This document shows positions 16,979 through 26,363 of a stretch of 64,000 nucleotides of DNA, one piece after another. The position numbers and the translations under genes are program-made. The notes below the pieces were generated by a model. It made no database searches, was not told the DNA's origin, and saw nothing but the letters and a program-made list of their open reading frames with translations. Origin of the DNA: VSJD01 sp041653875 (GTDB lineage Bacteria > Verrucomicrobiota > Kiritimatiellia > JAAZAB01); contig JBAZEM010000003.1 of NCBI GenBank assembly GCA_041653875.1, positions 103,333 to 167,332 of the forward strand. Direction: 5' to 3'. Numbering within the stretch: the stretch's first letter is position 1; every line of letters starts with the position of its first letter.

Positions 16979-18734
16979 TGCTGGGATAGGCCACACGCCC
17001 ATGCAGGATGTTGCTCAAGGTTAAAATCAGCGCGCGCCGGATGGCATTGATTTCCGCCAGGGTCAGGTCGCAGGCATCCAGTTGGCCGTCCCGAAGCTTG
17101 GAATCCATTACATCGCGCACCAGGTCTTCCATGTTGCCGGGCGTAATCTTTTCCAACGACCGCGAGGCGGCCTCGATTGCGTCCGCCAAACTCAACACGG
17201 CAATTTCACGGGACTGCGGCTTGGGACCGGGATAGCGGAAGTCCTCTTCCTTCACACCGGACGAGGCCGTATCGGGCGCGGCTTCGCCGCGCTGGACATT
17301 GGCCTTATGATAGAAATAAAACACCAGGCCCGAGCCGTGGTGCTGTTGAATGGCCTCGACCACCGCCCGGGGCAACTTGTAACGCAAGGCCAGGTTGACG
17401 CCCTCCTTGACGTGGGAAATGATGAGCAAAGTACTCATGCTGGGCGACAAATCGTCATGCGGATTTTGGCCGTACTGGATATTTTCGGAAAAGAAGGCGG
17501 GCTTGACCAGCTTGCCGATGTCATGGAAATAGGCGCAGATTCCGGCGCGCAGCGCATTGCCGCCGATGGCGGTCACGGCGGCCTGTGTCAGGTTGGCCAC
17601 CATCAGGCTGTGGTGATAGGTGCCGGGGGCCTCGATCGCCAGGCGTTTCAACAAGGGATGTTCGAGATCCGAAAGCTCCAGGAGCGAAATATCCGTGGAA
17701 ATCCCGAAGATGAGTTCCAGGAGCGGAAGCAGGAGCATGGCGGCCAAAGCCGAGAACACGCCGCCGGCTATGCTCGCCAGGCACAAGGGAATCACGGCTT
17801 CGAAGCCGGGCATCCTGATGGCGGCGAATCCGGCGACGCCGGCGGCGCCCGCCAGTCCGGCCCACAGTCCGATCCGGAAAATCTTCGAACGTGTTCTTAC
17901 CGCCTGCGCAAAACGGACCGTAACGGCGGTCACGATCAGCCCCGTCACAAACACACTGATCCGGTAATCGGCCAGCCCGGCGGCGACAAAACTAACCCAG
18001 AAACCCACCACAACACCGGCCAATGGACCGACCAATATTGACATCAAGAGCGGCGCCAGCGCCAAGGGCATAAGCGCCTCCACCAATGGGGTGAGCCAAG
18101 GCAGGCGATCGAACTCCATCCACAACAACCATTTGACTGGCGCCAGGCTCAGGAGCGAAACCAAAAGGAACAGGAGGATCATCGAGTTCGACGAGATGAC
18201 CCGCGGCGGAAGCCGGGCTTTGCCGGACGCGCCGAGCTCCGCGGTGCGTCCGAATTCGCCAAAGTCCGGAGCGCTTCCCGCACCGTCAAGGCAAACAAAG
18301 CGAAAGACAATGGCCGTGACCATTACGCCAAGCAAGAGAAGAAGTCCGTCGCCGGCCAGCTTTTGCAGTCGGTTCGAAAACGGTTCGTTCTCCTTGGCGA
18401 GCGCCTGGTAGCGCCGGATTTTTGCGAGCGCGACCGCATCCCCCATCTGCCCGCGCGGCACAAGCTCGGCGCCGGCGGACACGCCCCTTGCAGACAATAC
18501 GCGCCCGGGTGTAAGCCGGCTTGCCCGCCCCGCGCCAAGGCCTTGGTCGGCAGGCCCGCCGCTGTTAGCCACCATTTGCAGGAGAAACGCCGTTAACCAT
18601 ACCAAAAACCAGCATCCCAAGCCCATGGCCGGTTTGTTGACAAAGGCCAAAACACCTTTGTCGGGCGCCTGACCGGATGGGCGCAGACGCTTTTTGGCGC
18701 CTTTAAGGAACAGTTTGGAAAACGCAAAGATCAT
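16926..18734 (-). CDS. 7TM-type HD-domain phosphohydrolase (PgpH-like)
   Basis: A membrane protein of about 602 residues. One N-terminal helix (about 37-55), a periplasmic segment, a cluster of about seven helices (about 105-330) and a cytoplasmic HD domain follow in order. The HD motifs are APGTYHHSLMVANLTQAA, FHDIGKLVKPAFF and IQQHHGSGLVFYFYHKA. PgpH-type proteins degrade cyclic di-AMP; that substrate is inferred. The periplasmic portion is shorter than in Listeria PgpH. Start and preceding stop overlap as ATGA, and ybeY follows, a frequent neighbour of pgpH. Confidence 0.87.
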   Translation of the reverse strand: MIFAFSKLFLKGAKKRLRPSGQAPDKGVLAFVNKPAMGLGCWFLVWLTAFLLQMVANSGGPADQGLGAGRASRLTPGRVLSARGVSAGAELVPRGQMGDAVALAKIRRYQALAKENEPFSNRLQKLAGDGLLLLLGVMVTAIVFRFVCLDGAGSAPDFGEFGRTAELGASGKARLPPRVISSNSMILLFLLVSLLSLAPVKWLLWMEFDRLPWLTPLVEALMPLALAPLLMSILVGPLAGVVVGFWVSFVAAGLADYRISVFVTGLIVTAVTVRFAQAVRTRSKIFRIGLWAGLAGAAGVAGFAAIRMPGFEAVIPLCLASIAGGVFSALAAMLLLPLLELIFGISTDISLLELSDLEHPLLKRLAIEAPGTYHHSLMVANLTQAAVTAIGGNALRAGICAYFHDIGKLVKPAFFSENIQYGQNPHDDLSPSMSTLLIISHVKEGVNLALRYKLPRAVVEAIQQHHGSGLVFYFYHKANVQRGEAAPDTASSGVKEEDFRYPGPKPQSREIAVLSLADAIEAASRSLEKITPGNMEDLVRDVMDSKLRDGQLDACDLTLAEINAIRRALILTLSNILHGRVAYPSNENIRSQSADETPPERS

Positions 18735-20053
18735 GATGCCAGATAGCGTCGAACGGCCGCCGCCAACGTACGGTAAACACGGTCCCGGCGCGATCGATTG
18801 CGTTCGAGGGTCGTGATGCGGAAACCCGGGTAAGGCGATGTAAAATCGCTGGCCGGCACCACGCAGATGCCCGTGGCCGCCAGGAGATAATATGCGAACC
18901 GTTTGTCCAGCGGTAGATGGGGCTTCGCGACCGTTTTGCGGATAAAGGCGCGCGCGGCGGAAGATGAAATCGGCAGGGTCTGCCGGGCGTTGAGCGTTTT
19001 GGGCGCGAACAAGGCCGTCATATAAAAAGCGCCCTGGATTGGCGAAACACGCAGGCCTGGTGTGCGGCTTAGGACGCGAAAAATAGCCTGACCGTTGCGT
19101 TCCAGTTCGGACGTGTAACGCGCATTCCAACGCTGGTATTCGGGATGATCGTAGATCAGCGGCAGGGCCGTCTGGGGCAACGTCGTGGAACACACTTCCA
19201 GCATGAGCGGGCGTTTGATGCTTTCGAAAAAACGGGCATAATCGGCGTCGAGATCGGTGTTATGGAATTCCATCCAGCCGCAACGGGCGCCCGGCCAGGG
19301 CAAATCCTTTGACATCCCGCGCATAACGACCAGCGGAACACGCCGGCCGACCAGCTCGGTCAGTTGGACATATTGACAGCTCTTATAAACCAGCCGAAAA
19401 TAGACCTCGTCGCTGAGCAGCATGAGCCGGTAGCGCTCCGCCAGCCGGATGATCGCTTCGAGCGTCGGGGCGTCATACACGGCGCCGGTGGGATTATTGG
19501 GGTTAATCAACAGAATGCCGGCGATCTCCGGGTGCTTGCGAATCTGGCGTTCCAGATGTTCCAAGTCCGGATACCAGCGGTTGTCGGGATCGAGCCGATA
19601 ACCGATGGAGGCGGCGCCGGCGCAAAAGCTTTCCGTGGAACTATGCGAGGGATAGCCAGGGGCGGGCTGAATGACACGGGCGCCCGGTCGAAGCATCCGA
19701 TAAAAGACACTAATGGCGCCGCCAAGTCCGTTGGTAAAAACGACATGCTCGCCATCCAAGCGACTGCCGGGCGAAAAACGCCGGGCATAATCCGCCACCC
19801 ACTGGCGGGTTGCGATACGACCGCGGGAATGGGTATAGCCGAAAACAGAACTATCGCGGGAGGAAACCAGCCCGGTCACAATACGTTTTACAAAACCGGG
19901 CACTTCCCAGCCCTTGGCCACGGGGTCGCCGATATTCTCGCCAATAAAGGTGAAGTTCGGATCGAGCGCCCCTACCCGCGCGGCCAAATCCACCATCTCG
20001 CGGATGCCATAAGTCAGGCGCTCGGTATTAGGATAAAAAATAGTTCTGCGCAT
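18731..20053 (-). CDS. PLP-dependent class I/II aminotransferase
   Basis: A fold-type I aminotransferase of about 440 residues. The motifs INPNNPTGAVYD, LLSDEVYFRLVY and MRGMSKDLPWPGARCGW (PLP lysine in SKD) are intact. The GDPVAKGWEVPGFV and FGYTHSRGR segments suggest the subgroup that includes alanine/aspartate-type transaminases. The substrate is unknown. The start at 20053 (MRRTIFYPN) is preferred over 20083, which lies in repeat sequence. Its stop overlaps the HD gene start, so aminotransferase, HD protein and ybeY form an operon. Confidence 0.85.
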   Translation of the reverse strand: MRRTIFYPNTERLTYGIREMVDLAARVGALDPNFTFIGENIGDPVAKGWEVPGFVKRIVTGLVSSRDSSVFGYTHSRGRIATRQWVADYARRFSPGSRLDGEHVVFTNGLGGAISVFYRMLRPGARVIQPAPGYPSHSSTESFCAGAASIGYRLDPDNRWYPDLEHLERQIRKHPEIAGILLINPNNPTGAVYDAPTLEAIIRLAERYRLMLLSDEVYFRLVYKSCQYVQLTELVGRRVPLVVMRGMSKDLPWPGARCGWMEFHNTDLDADYARFFESIKRPLMLEVCSTTLPQTALPLIYDHPEYQRWNARYTSELERNGQAIFRVLSRTPGLRVSPIQGAFYMTALFAPKTLNARQTLPISSSAARAFIRKTVAKPHLPLDKRFAYYLLAATGICVVPASDFTSPYPGFRITTLERNRSRRDRVYRTLAAAVRRYLAS

Positions 20054-20064
20054 AACATGCCCTG

Positions 20065-20535
20065 CACAAGTTAGGCCCCGCAAAGCGGGGCGACTTTTTT
20101 ATGTAGAGCCGACTTTATGTCGGCTATCTTCGGCACAGGATAGCCGGTATTCCGCCGGAGGCGGATCCGCCTATGGAGGAAAAACCGGCTCTACATCGGA
20201 TTGAAATTCCTTAACATCGAGTTAGGCCCCGCAAAGCGGGGCGACTTTATCATGTAGAGCCGACTTTACGTCGGCTATCTTCTGACAGAATAGCCGGTAT
20301 TCCGCCGGAGGCGGATCCGCCTATGGAGGAAAAACCGGCTCTACCCGGATTGTCATGCCATAGGCGGATCCGCCTCCCGCCGTCGCATAAAGCTATGGCG
20401 GGCAGGCTGGCAGAAAATTCCTGTACATCAAGTCAGGCCGCCGAAAGCGGCGACTGTTCCATAGGTAGGGCGGTTTCGCCGAAACCGCCGTTCTCGATCC
20501 AGCACGGCGCGCTTGGCGAGCGCGCCCTACCCAAA
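20065..20535. repeat. Intergenic array of modular palindromic repeats
   Basis: The 515 bp between the HIT gene and the aminotransferase holds several modules. Two copies of the 92 bp element with ends gtagagccg/cggctctac lie at 20103-20194 and 20254-20344. Two ccccgcaaagcgggg hairpins sit at 20078 and 20227. A gctatggcgggcaggctgg tail lies near 20393. A third palindromic module (ggcggtttcgccgaaaccgcc, then gcgcgcttggcgagcgcgc) covers 20465-20531. The linkers ttgaaattccttaacatcga (20201-20220) and aaaattcctgtacatcaagt separate them. No gene is present. Confidence 0.85.
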
Positions 20536-20568
20536 ACACAATTTTCCATTAATGCAATTAGCCGCCGG

Positions 20569-21045
20569 TCATCGAAAGGCGCCATGCAGTTGTTCCCAAA
20601 GTTCCAAGAGCGGCTGGGGAATGACTTTGACATCGGCCAGAACCGGCATGAAATTCGTGTCCCCTTCCCAGCGCGGCACAATGTGCAGGTGAACATGGTC
20701 TTTCAGACCCGCGCCCGCCGCTGTGCCCTGATTGATCCCCAGGTTAAATCCCTGCGCATGGACAACCTCCCGGAGCCGCACACAGGCCGTGGCTGCCAAA
20801 GCCATCATGTCGGCTTGTTCCTCCGGCCGCAAGCCTTCCAGACTATCGACGTGCCGGTACGGAATTGCCATCAAATGGCCGTTGTTATACGGGTACCGGT
20901 TCATAATGAGCGCGCACGCAGAGCTCCGCTTGATAATCAGATACTCGCGGTCGGACTCGGATTGAAATGCATCGCAGAGAAAACACCCCGGCTGACGGCA
21001 CTTCAAAATATATTCCATGCGCCACGGCGCCCATAAGCGTTCCAT
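20569..21045 (-). CDS. HIT-family nucleotide hydrolase/phosphorylase
   Basis: A 158-residue histidine-triad protein. The catalytic triad is in DHVHLHIVPRWEGD. An N-terminal CFLC pair (GCFLCDAF) suggests the zinc-bearing AP4A phosphorylase-like subgroup. MERLWAPWRMEYI is the characteristic opening of that group, supporting the start at 21045. Substrates are probably dinucleoside polyphosphates or AMP derivatives. It is transcribed alone, divergently from holA. Confidence 0.92.
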   Translation of the reverse strand: MERLWAPWRMEYILKCRQPGCFLCDAFQSESDREYLIIKRSSACALIMNRYPYNNGHLMAIPYRHVDSLEGLRPEEQADMMALAATACVRLREVVHAQGFNLGINQGTAAGAGLKDHVHLHIVPRWEGDTNFMPVLADVKVIPQPLLELWEQLHGAFR

Positions 21046-21107
21046 GTCCGTTGATCCTCGCTTGCCTGCGGCCGCTGATTTTGAAATACTACTCCTCTTC
21101 CGATGCA

Positions 21108-21136
21108 TGTATAGCAAGGTTTGAGCGCGCCAGCAA
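21108..21136 (-). promoter_or_regulatory. Sigma70-type promoter for the HIT gene
   Basis: Read on the minus strand: TTGCTG (21136-21131), a 17 bp spacer, then TATACA (21113-21108), four and five matches to consensus. The site lies about 60 bases upstream of the HIT start codon in the divergent HIT-holA region. A GGAAGAGGAGT purine-rich stretch lies just downstream. Confidence 0.5.
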
Positions 21137-21253
21137 GCGGGAAGTGCAGATGAAGAACGGCTGATGTTTAATGGTTGAGTTCCGATTGGCAATGGAAGAT
21201 AAAAAATGGGCGCCGCATAGTTTGCCAGCCACCATGAATTTCAGGATTTCGAT

Positions 21254-22381
21254 ATGCCCAAACAAAACCAAGCCAAATCAACGCGCGTCTGCCTGATCGT
21301 CGGCGAAGATGAGTTCAGCGCCACGGCGGCCGCGCGGGAAAAGATCGATCGTTTTGTCCCGCCCGCCGACCAGACCCTGGGCCTGGAAATCATCGACGGC
21401 CAGGCGGATGTCATCGACCAGGCGCTCGCTTGTCTGCGCCAGTGCCTGGAGGCCATCCGGACGATCGGTTTCCTCGGCGGGCGCAAAGTTGTCTGGCTGC
21501 GCGGGGTTGACTTCCTGAGCGACCCGATCATCGGCCGGAACAAGGACGTCCAGGAAACATTGCAGATTCTGGCCGACACCATGGCCGGCGGGATTCCCGA
21601 AGGGCACTTGCTGATTATCACCGCCCTGAAAGCGGATGCGCGCACTTCCTTTTATAAAGCCTGCATTGCCCAGGGCGAACTGATCGAGTTCGATCTTGCC
21701 GAGAAACCCTGGCAGAGGGAACGCGGCGCAATGGCCTTCGCCATGCATGCGTTTAAAGACGCCGGGCTGCAGGCCGGCAACGAAGCGGTCGAGCGCTTCG
21801 TGCGGAAAGTCGGGGACGATACCCGGCAGATTGTGCAGGAGACCGCCAAGCTGGCAACCTATCTGGGAGGGCGCCGCGAGGTCCGGGCCGCGGATATCGA
21901 AGCCATAACCGCGACTTCACGCGACCTGTCCGCCTGGGACCTGGAAGACGCCGTGGGCAGGCGGGACCTGCGCCAATCCCTGACGGTGCTCCGCCAGTTG
22001 CTGTTCCAGCGCATGGAACCAATCCGCCTGATTTCCGGATTGGAAGGACGTTTCCGCCACTTGCTCATTTTACGGGAAGCGCTGGATAATCGCCGGATCG
22101 CGCTCCAGCCAATGGGGCATGACAATTTCAAATTGACCATGGCGGATTTGCCGGAAGAACTGGCGGAGCAATTCAAGCAGGCGCTGGCTTCGGAGAAAGG
22201 AACGCCCCTGCATCCGTTTGTGGTCGGGAAATTAGCCGGGCAGGCGGCCCAGTTCACCCGCCTGGAAATCGATCGACGCCGCGACTGGCTCCTGGCCTCC
22301 CGCCGCCAACTGGTTTCCAGCGCCATACCGGGCCCCTTGCTCCTCGAATACCTGATTTTGAAACTGTGCCGATCCAAGTAA
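21254..22381 (+). CDS. holA: DNA polymerase III delta subunit
   Basis: Clamp-loader subunit that opens the beta clamp, 375 residues. The N-terminal AAA-like domain begins with VCLIVGEDEF and has GGRKVVWLRGVDFL and LLIITALKADART. The second domain shows VGDDTRQIVQETAKLATYLG, the third the delta-type C-terminus RQLLFQRMEPIRLISGLEGRFRHLL. Length and domain order match the family. pfkB follows 30 bp downstream on the same strand. Confidence 0.9.
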   Translation: MPKQNQAKSTRVCLIVGEDEFSATAAAREKIDRFVPPADQTLGLEIIDGQADVIDQALACLRQCLEAIRTIGFLGGRKVVWLRGVDFLSDPIIGRNKDVQETLQILADTMAGGIPEGHLLIITALKADARTSFYKACIAQGELIEFDLAEKPWQRERGAMAFAMHAFKDAGLQAGNEAVERFVRKVGDDTRQIVQETAKLATYLGGRREVRAADIEAITATSRDLSAWDLEDAVGRRDLRQSLTVLRQLLFQRMEPIRLISGLEGRFRHLLILREALDNRRIALQPMGHDNFKLTMADLPEELAEQFKQALASEKGTPLHPFVVGKLAGQAAQFTRLEIDRRRDWLLASRRQLVSSAIPGPLLLEYLILKLCRSK

Positions 22382-22411
22382 CCATCGACAAAACGAGAAA
22401 GGAACGATTGC

Positions 22412-23491
22412 ATGAAAATCGAATTGCGAAAAAACTGCGCCTGGGCCCTGCTTGTGCCCACCAGCATGGGCGTGCGGATCACCCCGGCCGACGGCCAGCC
22501 GGTGCACTGCGGCGGGACATTCTCGATGCAGGCCACCAGCGCGGAAACGAATGTGGCCAGTGTTGCGGCTTATCTCGGCCTGCCGGTCAAAGTCCTGACG
22601 ACCTTTGTCAAAGACAGCCCCATTGCCCGTTTCATCAAGGACGACCTCGCGAGCCGGCACATGGCTTATGAAGGCAAGGAAGTCGCGCAAGGCGGACCGT
22701 GGGGTTATCGCCACCAGTTCAATATTGCCGACAGCGGTTATGGCTCGCGCGGTCCGCGGGTGCATAACGATCGCGCCGGCGAGGTGGGCCGGACCCTGAA
22801 CGTGAAGGATTTCGACCTGGAACGAATATTCGCCAGGGAGGGCGTGCAAATCGCGCACCTTTCGGGCCTGATCGCGGCGCTGTCGCCCGAGACCGGGGTC
22901 TTTTGCCTTGAACTCGCGCGCGCCGCAAAAAAACACGGGACCCGGATTTCATTCGATCTTAATTATCGCGCCTCTTTCTGGAAGGATCGTGAAGCCGAGT
23001 TGCATCGGATTTTCACGGAGATCGCGGGGGTGGCCGACATTCTGGTCGGAAACGAGGAAGACTTCCAGCTTTGCCTGGGAATCGAAGGGCCCGAAGCCGG
23101 AGGCAAGGACATTGCCGCCAAGATCGAAAGTTTCAAAGGCATGATTGAACGGGTGCAGGAAGCCTACCCGCATGCTTCCGCCTTCGCCACCACCTTGCGC
23201 GAGGTCATCAGCGCCAACCGCCACCTTTGGGGGGCCATCATGGCCGCAGGCGCCGATTGGCATGTTGTGGAACCCCGCGAAATAACGGTGCTCGACCGGA
23301 TTGGGGGCGGCGACGGCTTTGTGGGCGGCATGCTCTATGCGATTTTGAAAGGCTGGGCGCCGGAGCAATGGATTCAATTCGGCTGGGCCGGCGGCGCATT
23401 GGCCACCACGCTCACGACCGATTACGGCCAGCCCGCGGATGAAGATCAGGTTTGGAGCATCTGGAAAGGCAATGCGCGGGTAAGGCGCTGA
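22412..23491 (+). CDS. PfkB-family carbohydrate kinase (2-keto-3-deoxygluconate kinase-like)
   Basis: A ribokinase-fold sugar kinase, 359 residues. An N-terminal substrate region has AETNVASVAAYLGLPVKVLT, the mid-section ISFDLNYRASFW, and the C-terminal anion hole and catalytic base IGGGDGFVGGMLYAIL. The YRASFW segment and overall length are closest to 2-keto-3-deoxygluconate kinases, but the substrate remains uncertain. Start ATG 22412 follows GAGAAAGGAACGATT, a good ribosome site. The following 214 bp (23492-23705) hold only degenerate repeats. Confidence 0.85.
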   Translation: MKIELRKNCAWALLVPTSMGVRITPADGQPVHCGGTFSMQATSAETNVASVAAYLGLPVKVLTTFVKDSPIARFIKDDLASRHMAYEGKEVAQGGPWGYRHQFNIADSGYGSRGPRVHNDRAGEVGRTLNVKDFDLERIFAREGVQIAHLSGLIAALSPETGVFCLELARAAKKHGTRISFDLNYRASFWKDREAELHRIFTEIAGVADILVGNEEDFQLCLGIEGPEAGGKDIAAKIESFKGMIERVQEAYPHASAFATTLREVISANRHLWGAIMAAGADWHVVEPREITVLDRIGGGDGFVGGMLYAILKGWAPEQWIQFGWAGGALATTLTTDYGQPADEDQVWSIWKGNARVRR

Positions 23492-23705
23492 CGCGGCGCA
23501 AGCCTGCAGCTGTTTAGGCTGTAGGCTGCAAGTCGGAATCGAAAAACACATTGGCAAAAAACCGGAGCTGAAGTTTACATAACATCAGTAAAGTTTTCGC
23601 TTTTTCCGTGATTTTACCACAGTCGACCTGTCCGCAGCGCTTCGCTCAGCGATGCAGGCGGGCAGCCTACAGTCTGAGCATCCTATGGGATGCGATTGAG
23701 CCCCG

Positions 23706-25055
23706 ATGAATAAAGAGATCGCCGCCAAAATCCTGATCATCGAAGACGATCCCGACGGGCGCCGCTCCGTGGCGGAAGCCATGGAAGACGCGGGCTATGC
23801 CGCCGTCACAGCGGCCACCGGCGAAACCGGCATTCGCCTGTTCCAGGAACAAACCTTCGACGCCGTGCTCTCGGATATCCGGCTCCCGGACCTTGACGGT
23901 CAAAAGGTTCAGGAACGCCTGAAGGCGATCCATGCCGAAGTTCCCGTCCTGCTGATGACGGCCTATGGAACCGTGGCGGACGCCGTGGCCGCGCTCAAAG
24001 CCGGCGCCTACGATTACATTCTCAAGCCGCTCAATCTGGCCGATATCCAGTCCAAAGTGGCGCACGCCATCGAAAACCGGCGCCTGCGCTTGCAACTATC
24101 ATCGCTTAAAAGAGCGCTCTATGGCCGCGAGATCATCGCCGTTTCGCCCGGCATGGCCGCAGTGCTCCGGCAGGTAAAATCCGTCGCCGCCGCCCAGGCC
24201 ACGGTGCTGATCCTGGGGGAAAGCGGCGTCGGCAAGGAATTGATTGCCCGCGCCCTGCACGATGGCAGTGCCCGCGCCGATGGACCGTTTGTGGCCGTTA
24301 ATTGCGGGGCTTTTTCGGAATCTTTGCTCGAATCGGAACTCTTCGGCCATGAAAAAGGCGCTTTCACCGGCGCCGGCAATCGACACGCCGGCGCTTTCGA
24401 GCGCGCCCAGGGCGGCACCTTGTTCCTGGATGAAATCGGCATCGCGCCCCCCGCCGTGCAGATCAGGCTGCTGCGGGTTCTGGAAGAACGCGAAATAATC
24501 AGGGTGGGCGGGATCCGCCCGGTTCCCATCGACTTGCGCGTGATTTCGGCCTCCAATCGCAACCTGGATGACCTCGTCGCCGAACGCACCTTCCGCCACG
24601 ATTTGCTTTACCGCCTGCAGGTGGTCACTCTCCGCGTTCCTCCGTTGCGGGAACGGCGGGAAGACATTCGACCTTTGGCGGATTTTTTTGTCGCCGCCGC
24701 GTGCAAACTGCATGGCCGGCACATTGACGAGATCGAGGCTGGTTTTTACAACACTTTGGAGCGGCATCCCTGGAGCGGCAATGTCCGCGAGTTGAAAAAC
24801 GCGGTCGAGTCTGCGGTCATTTTGGCAACCGCATCCCGGTTGACCGCCGCCAATCTGAACCTGGCCCCACCTGGGGAGCGCAGTCCATCGGAAATCGTCA
24901 TACCCCCGCAGACGACCCTGGCGGAGATCGAACGTCAAGCGCTTCTGCAATCTCTGAGCCGGCATACAGGCAGTCGCAATCTGGCGGCCGATGAACTGGG
25001 GCTTTCCACCCGCACCATCCAGCGCAAGATCAAGGAATACGACCTGCCGTTCTAA
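23706..25055 (+). CDS. NtrC-family sigma54-dependent response regulator
   Basis: A three-domain activator, 449 residues. The receiver has the acidic pair in IIEDDPDG, the phosphorylation site Asp57 (VLSDIRLPD) and Lys in YILKPLN. The AAA+ domain has Walker A GESGVGKELIAR, an intact GAFTGA sigma54-contact loop and Walker B GGTLFLDEIG. The C-terminal Fis-type helix-turn-helix reads NLAADELGLSTRTIQRKIKE. No kinase is adjacent. A strong sigma54 promoter lies 330 bp downstream, in front of the Hsp20 gene, making that gene the obvious candidate target. Confidence 0.94.
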   Translation: MNKEIAAKILIIEDDPDGRRSVAEAMEDAGYAAVTAATGETGIRLFQEQTFDAVLSDIRLPDLDGQKVQERLKAIHAEVPVLLMTAYGTVADAVAALKAGAYDYILKPLNLADIQSKVAHAIENRRLRLQLSSLKRALYGREIIAVSPGMAAVLRQVKSVAAAQATVLILGESGVGKELIARALHDGSARADGPFVAVNCGAFSESLLESELFGHEKGAFTGAGNRHAGAFERAQGGTLFLDEIGIAPPAVQIRLLRVLEEREIIRVGGIRPVPIDLRVISASNRNLDDLVAERTFRHDLLYRLQVVTLRVPPLRERREDIRPLADFFVAAACKLHGRHIDEIEAGFYNTLERHPWSGNVRELKNAVESAVILATASRLTAANLNLAPPGERSPSEIVIPPQTTLAEIERQALLQSLSRHTGSRNLAADELGLSTRTIQRKIKEYDLPF

Positions 25056-25386
25056 CAAAACGGCAAAGCCGCGTTCATTGTTCTTCGTTCCTCGTTCTTC
25101 GTTCCAGAAACGACAAAATGTCCACGGAGCGGACAGATTGTCAGATCAGTAAAGTCAGACGACAAACCGGAACTAACAAAAGAACGGCCAGTGAACGCCG
25201 GTGATTTCGACAACGCCCCATGTATGCGTGGTTTCAAGAGCGTCGGCCGACGTCCGACGGCTACAGAAGAATTCAGCACGTCGTTTTGGCGTTTTTGCAG
25301 CCGCGAGACGGCAGGCTCGCGTTCCGTAGCCGCGGCGGGCCGCCGTGGCTCTAATTCGAGACACATCGCCGTGAAGCAGGCAGTCT
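25056..25386. other. Spacer between the NtrC-type regulator and Hsp20 genes
   Basis: About 330 bp without a gene. It starts with the low-complexity words gttcttcgttcctcgttctt (25078-25105), carries the candidate activator dyads, and then (25225-25356) palindromic repeat modules with gtcggccgacgtccgacggc and gtagccgcggcgggccgccg. An open frame runs from 25191 into hsp20 but is repeat-derived. Confidence 0.6.
25119..25165. promoter_or_regulatory. Candidate upstream activator sites for the NtrC-type regulator
   Basis: Two dyads lie 220-270 bp upstream of the sigma54 promoter. One is TGTCC-N7-GGACA (25119-25135). The other has TTGTC/GACAA outer arms (25138-25165) around a GTCAGA direct repeat. 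The distance suits enhancer-bound activators. No known consensus is matched, so this is a suggestion. Confidence 0.25.
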
Positions 25387-25402
25387 TGGCACGATTAGTG
25401 CT
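25387..25402 (+). promoter_or_regulatory. Sigma54 (RpoN) promoter upstream of the membrane Hsp20 gene
   Basis: TGGCACGATTAGTGCT fits the consensus TGGCACG-N4-TTGCW with one mismatch. The invariant GG (25388-25389) and GC (25400-25401) are exactly 10 bases apart. Transcription would start near 25413, leaving a leader of about 18 bases before ATG 25431. The NtrC-type activator gene immediately upstream strengthens the call. Confidence 0.75.
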
Positions 25403-25430
25403 ACATAAGGTAACAACTCCTTTTTATATC

Positions 25431-26294
25431 ATGGAAACAAACATTCCAGATTATGACAGCGCGCCCAAGCGGAAAGTCAGGACCAACTGGTTTTTGATTG
25501 CCGTGATTATCCTGTTGGGCATTGTGACCCTTGTGCAGAGCGTCATCCTATATGGAACATCCGAGCGAAGCGACTGGTCATTGGTCCGTGCCTTGCGTGA
25601 ACGATTGCAAAAAGTTTGGCCGGGCATAGGCGATAAATCCCGTCAAACGGTCTTAAACCCTTCGGATAACCAGGTCGTTTTTTGGGAAACCACGGACGAT
25701 CTCGATCAAATCCACGATCAGATCAACCGGCTGTTGCGGAACATGACCACGACATTAGGCTCGCACATGACGGGAGGGCCGTTCCCCGGCACGCCGTTCT
25801 CTGGCGTCGCCATTCGGCGCGAAAGCGGGAATCGCCCGCCGGTCATGTCGCCCGACCGCGATCTCGACCGGCTCCAGCGGGAAATCGAACGAATTTTCGA
25901 GCATGCCTACAACGAAAGCCAACAGAGCAGTTTGTTGTCGCGGATCGACCGCGGGTGGAACATGGTCGCGCCGGCCGCGGCCATGAACATCGAGGATCAG
26001 GGCAGTAATTATGTGGTCACGGTCGCCATGCCGGGGTTCGAAAAACAAGGTATCGCGATCAGCCTGGAAGGCCGTTTATTGATCATCGAGGCCAACCAGC
26101 CGACGCGCGCGCCGGCCGCGGCCGGCCGGAACGCCCCCATCGCGCGCCAGGGCCGGTTCCACACCCGGATCGTGCTGCCGGACAATATCGAAGGCGCCGG
26201 CGCCCAAGCCGCCTACGAGCATGATGTGCTCTGCGTGCGCGTTCCCAAGGCGGCCCAGACCAATTCGCTTGTCAGGTCCATCGCAATCCGATAA
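25431..26294 (+). CDS. Membrane-anchored small heat-shock protein (Hsp20/alpha-crystallin)
   Basis: A 288-residue protein with one N-terminal membrane helix (about residues 20-42, WFLIAVIILLGIVTLVQSVI). A long amphipathic region follows, with two related helices (LDQIHDQINRLLRNM and LDRLQREIERIFEHAY). A C-terminal alpha-crystallin domain comes last, with YVVTVAMPGFEKQGIAISL and FHTRIVLPDNIEG. Ordinary Hsp20 proteins are 140-170 residues and soluble; tethering points to protection of membrane or exported proteins. The ATG at 25431 is chosen because upstream sequence is promoter and repeat DNA. Confidence 0.85.
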   Translation: METNIPDYDSAPKRKVRTNWFLIAVIILLGIVTLVQSVILYGTSERSDWSLVRALRERLQKVWPGIGDKSRQTVLNPSDNQVVFWETTDDLDQIHDQINRLLRNMTTTLGSHMTGGPFPGTPFSGVAIRRESGNRPPVMSPDRDLDRLQREIERIFEHAYNESQQSSLLSRIDRGWNMVAPAAAMNIEDQGSNYVVTVAMPGFEKQGIAISLEGRLLIIEANQPTRAPAAAGRNAPIARQGRFHTRIVLPDNIEGAGAQAAYEHDVLCVRVPKAAQTNSLVRSIAIR

Positions 26295-26363
26295 TTTGTC
26301 ATTTTTTTATGGAAGCACAAAAGTAGCGATTAGCGTCGCCAAAAAGGATTGAGTGTGATGCAT

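Noticed and set aside
20065..20535. The repeat arrays as a CRISPR.
   Set aside because: The repeated units are themselves palindromic and variable, the linkers are conserved instead of unique, spacing is irregular and no cas gene is present.
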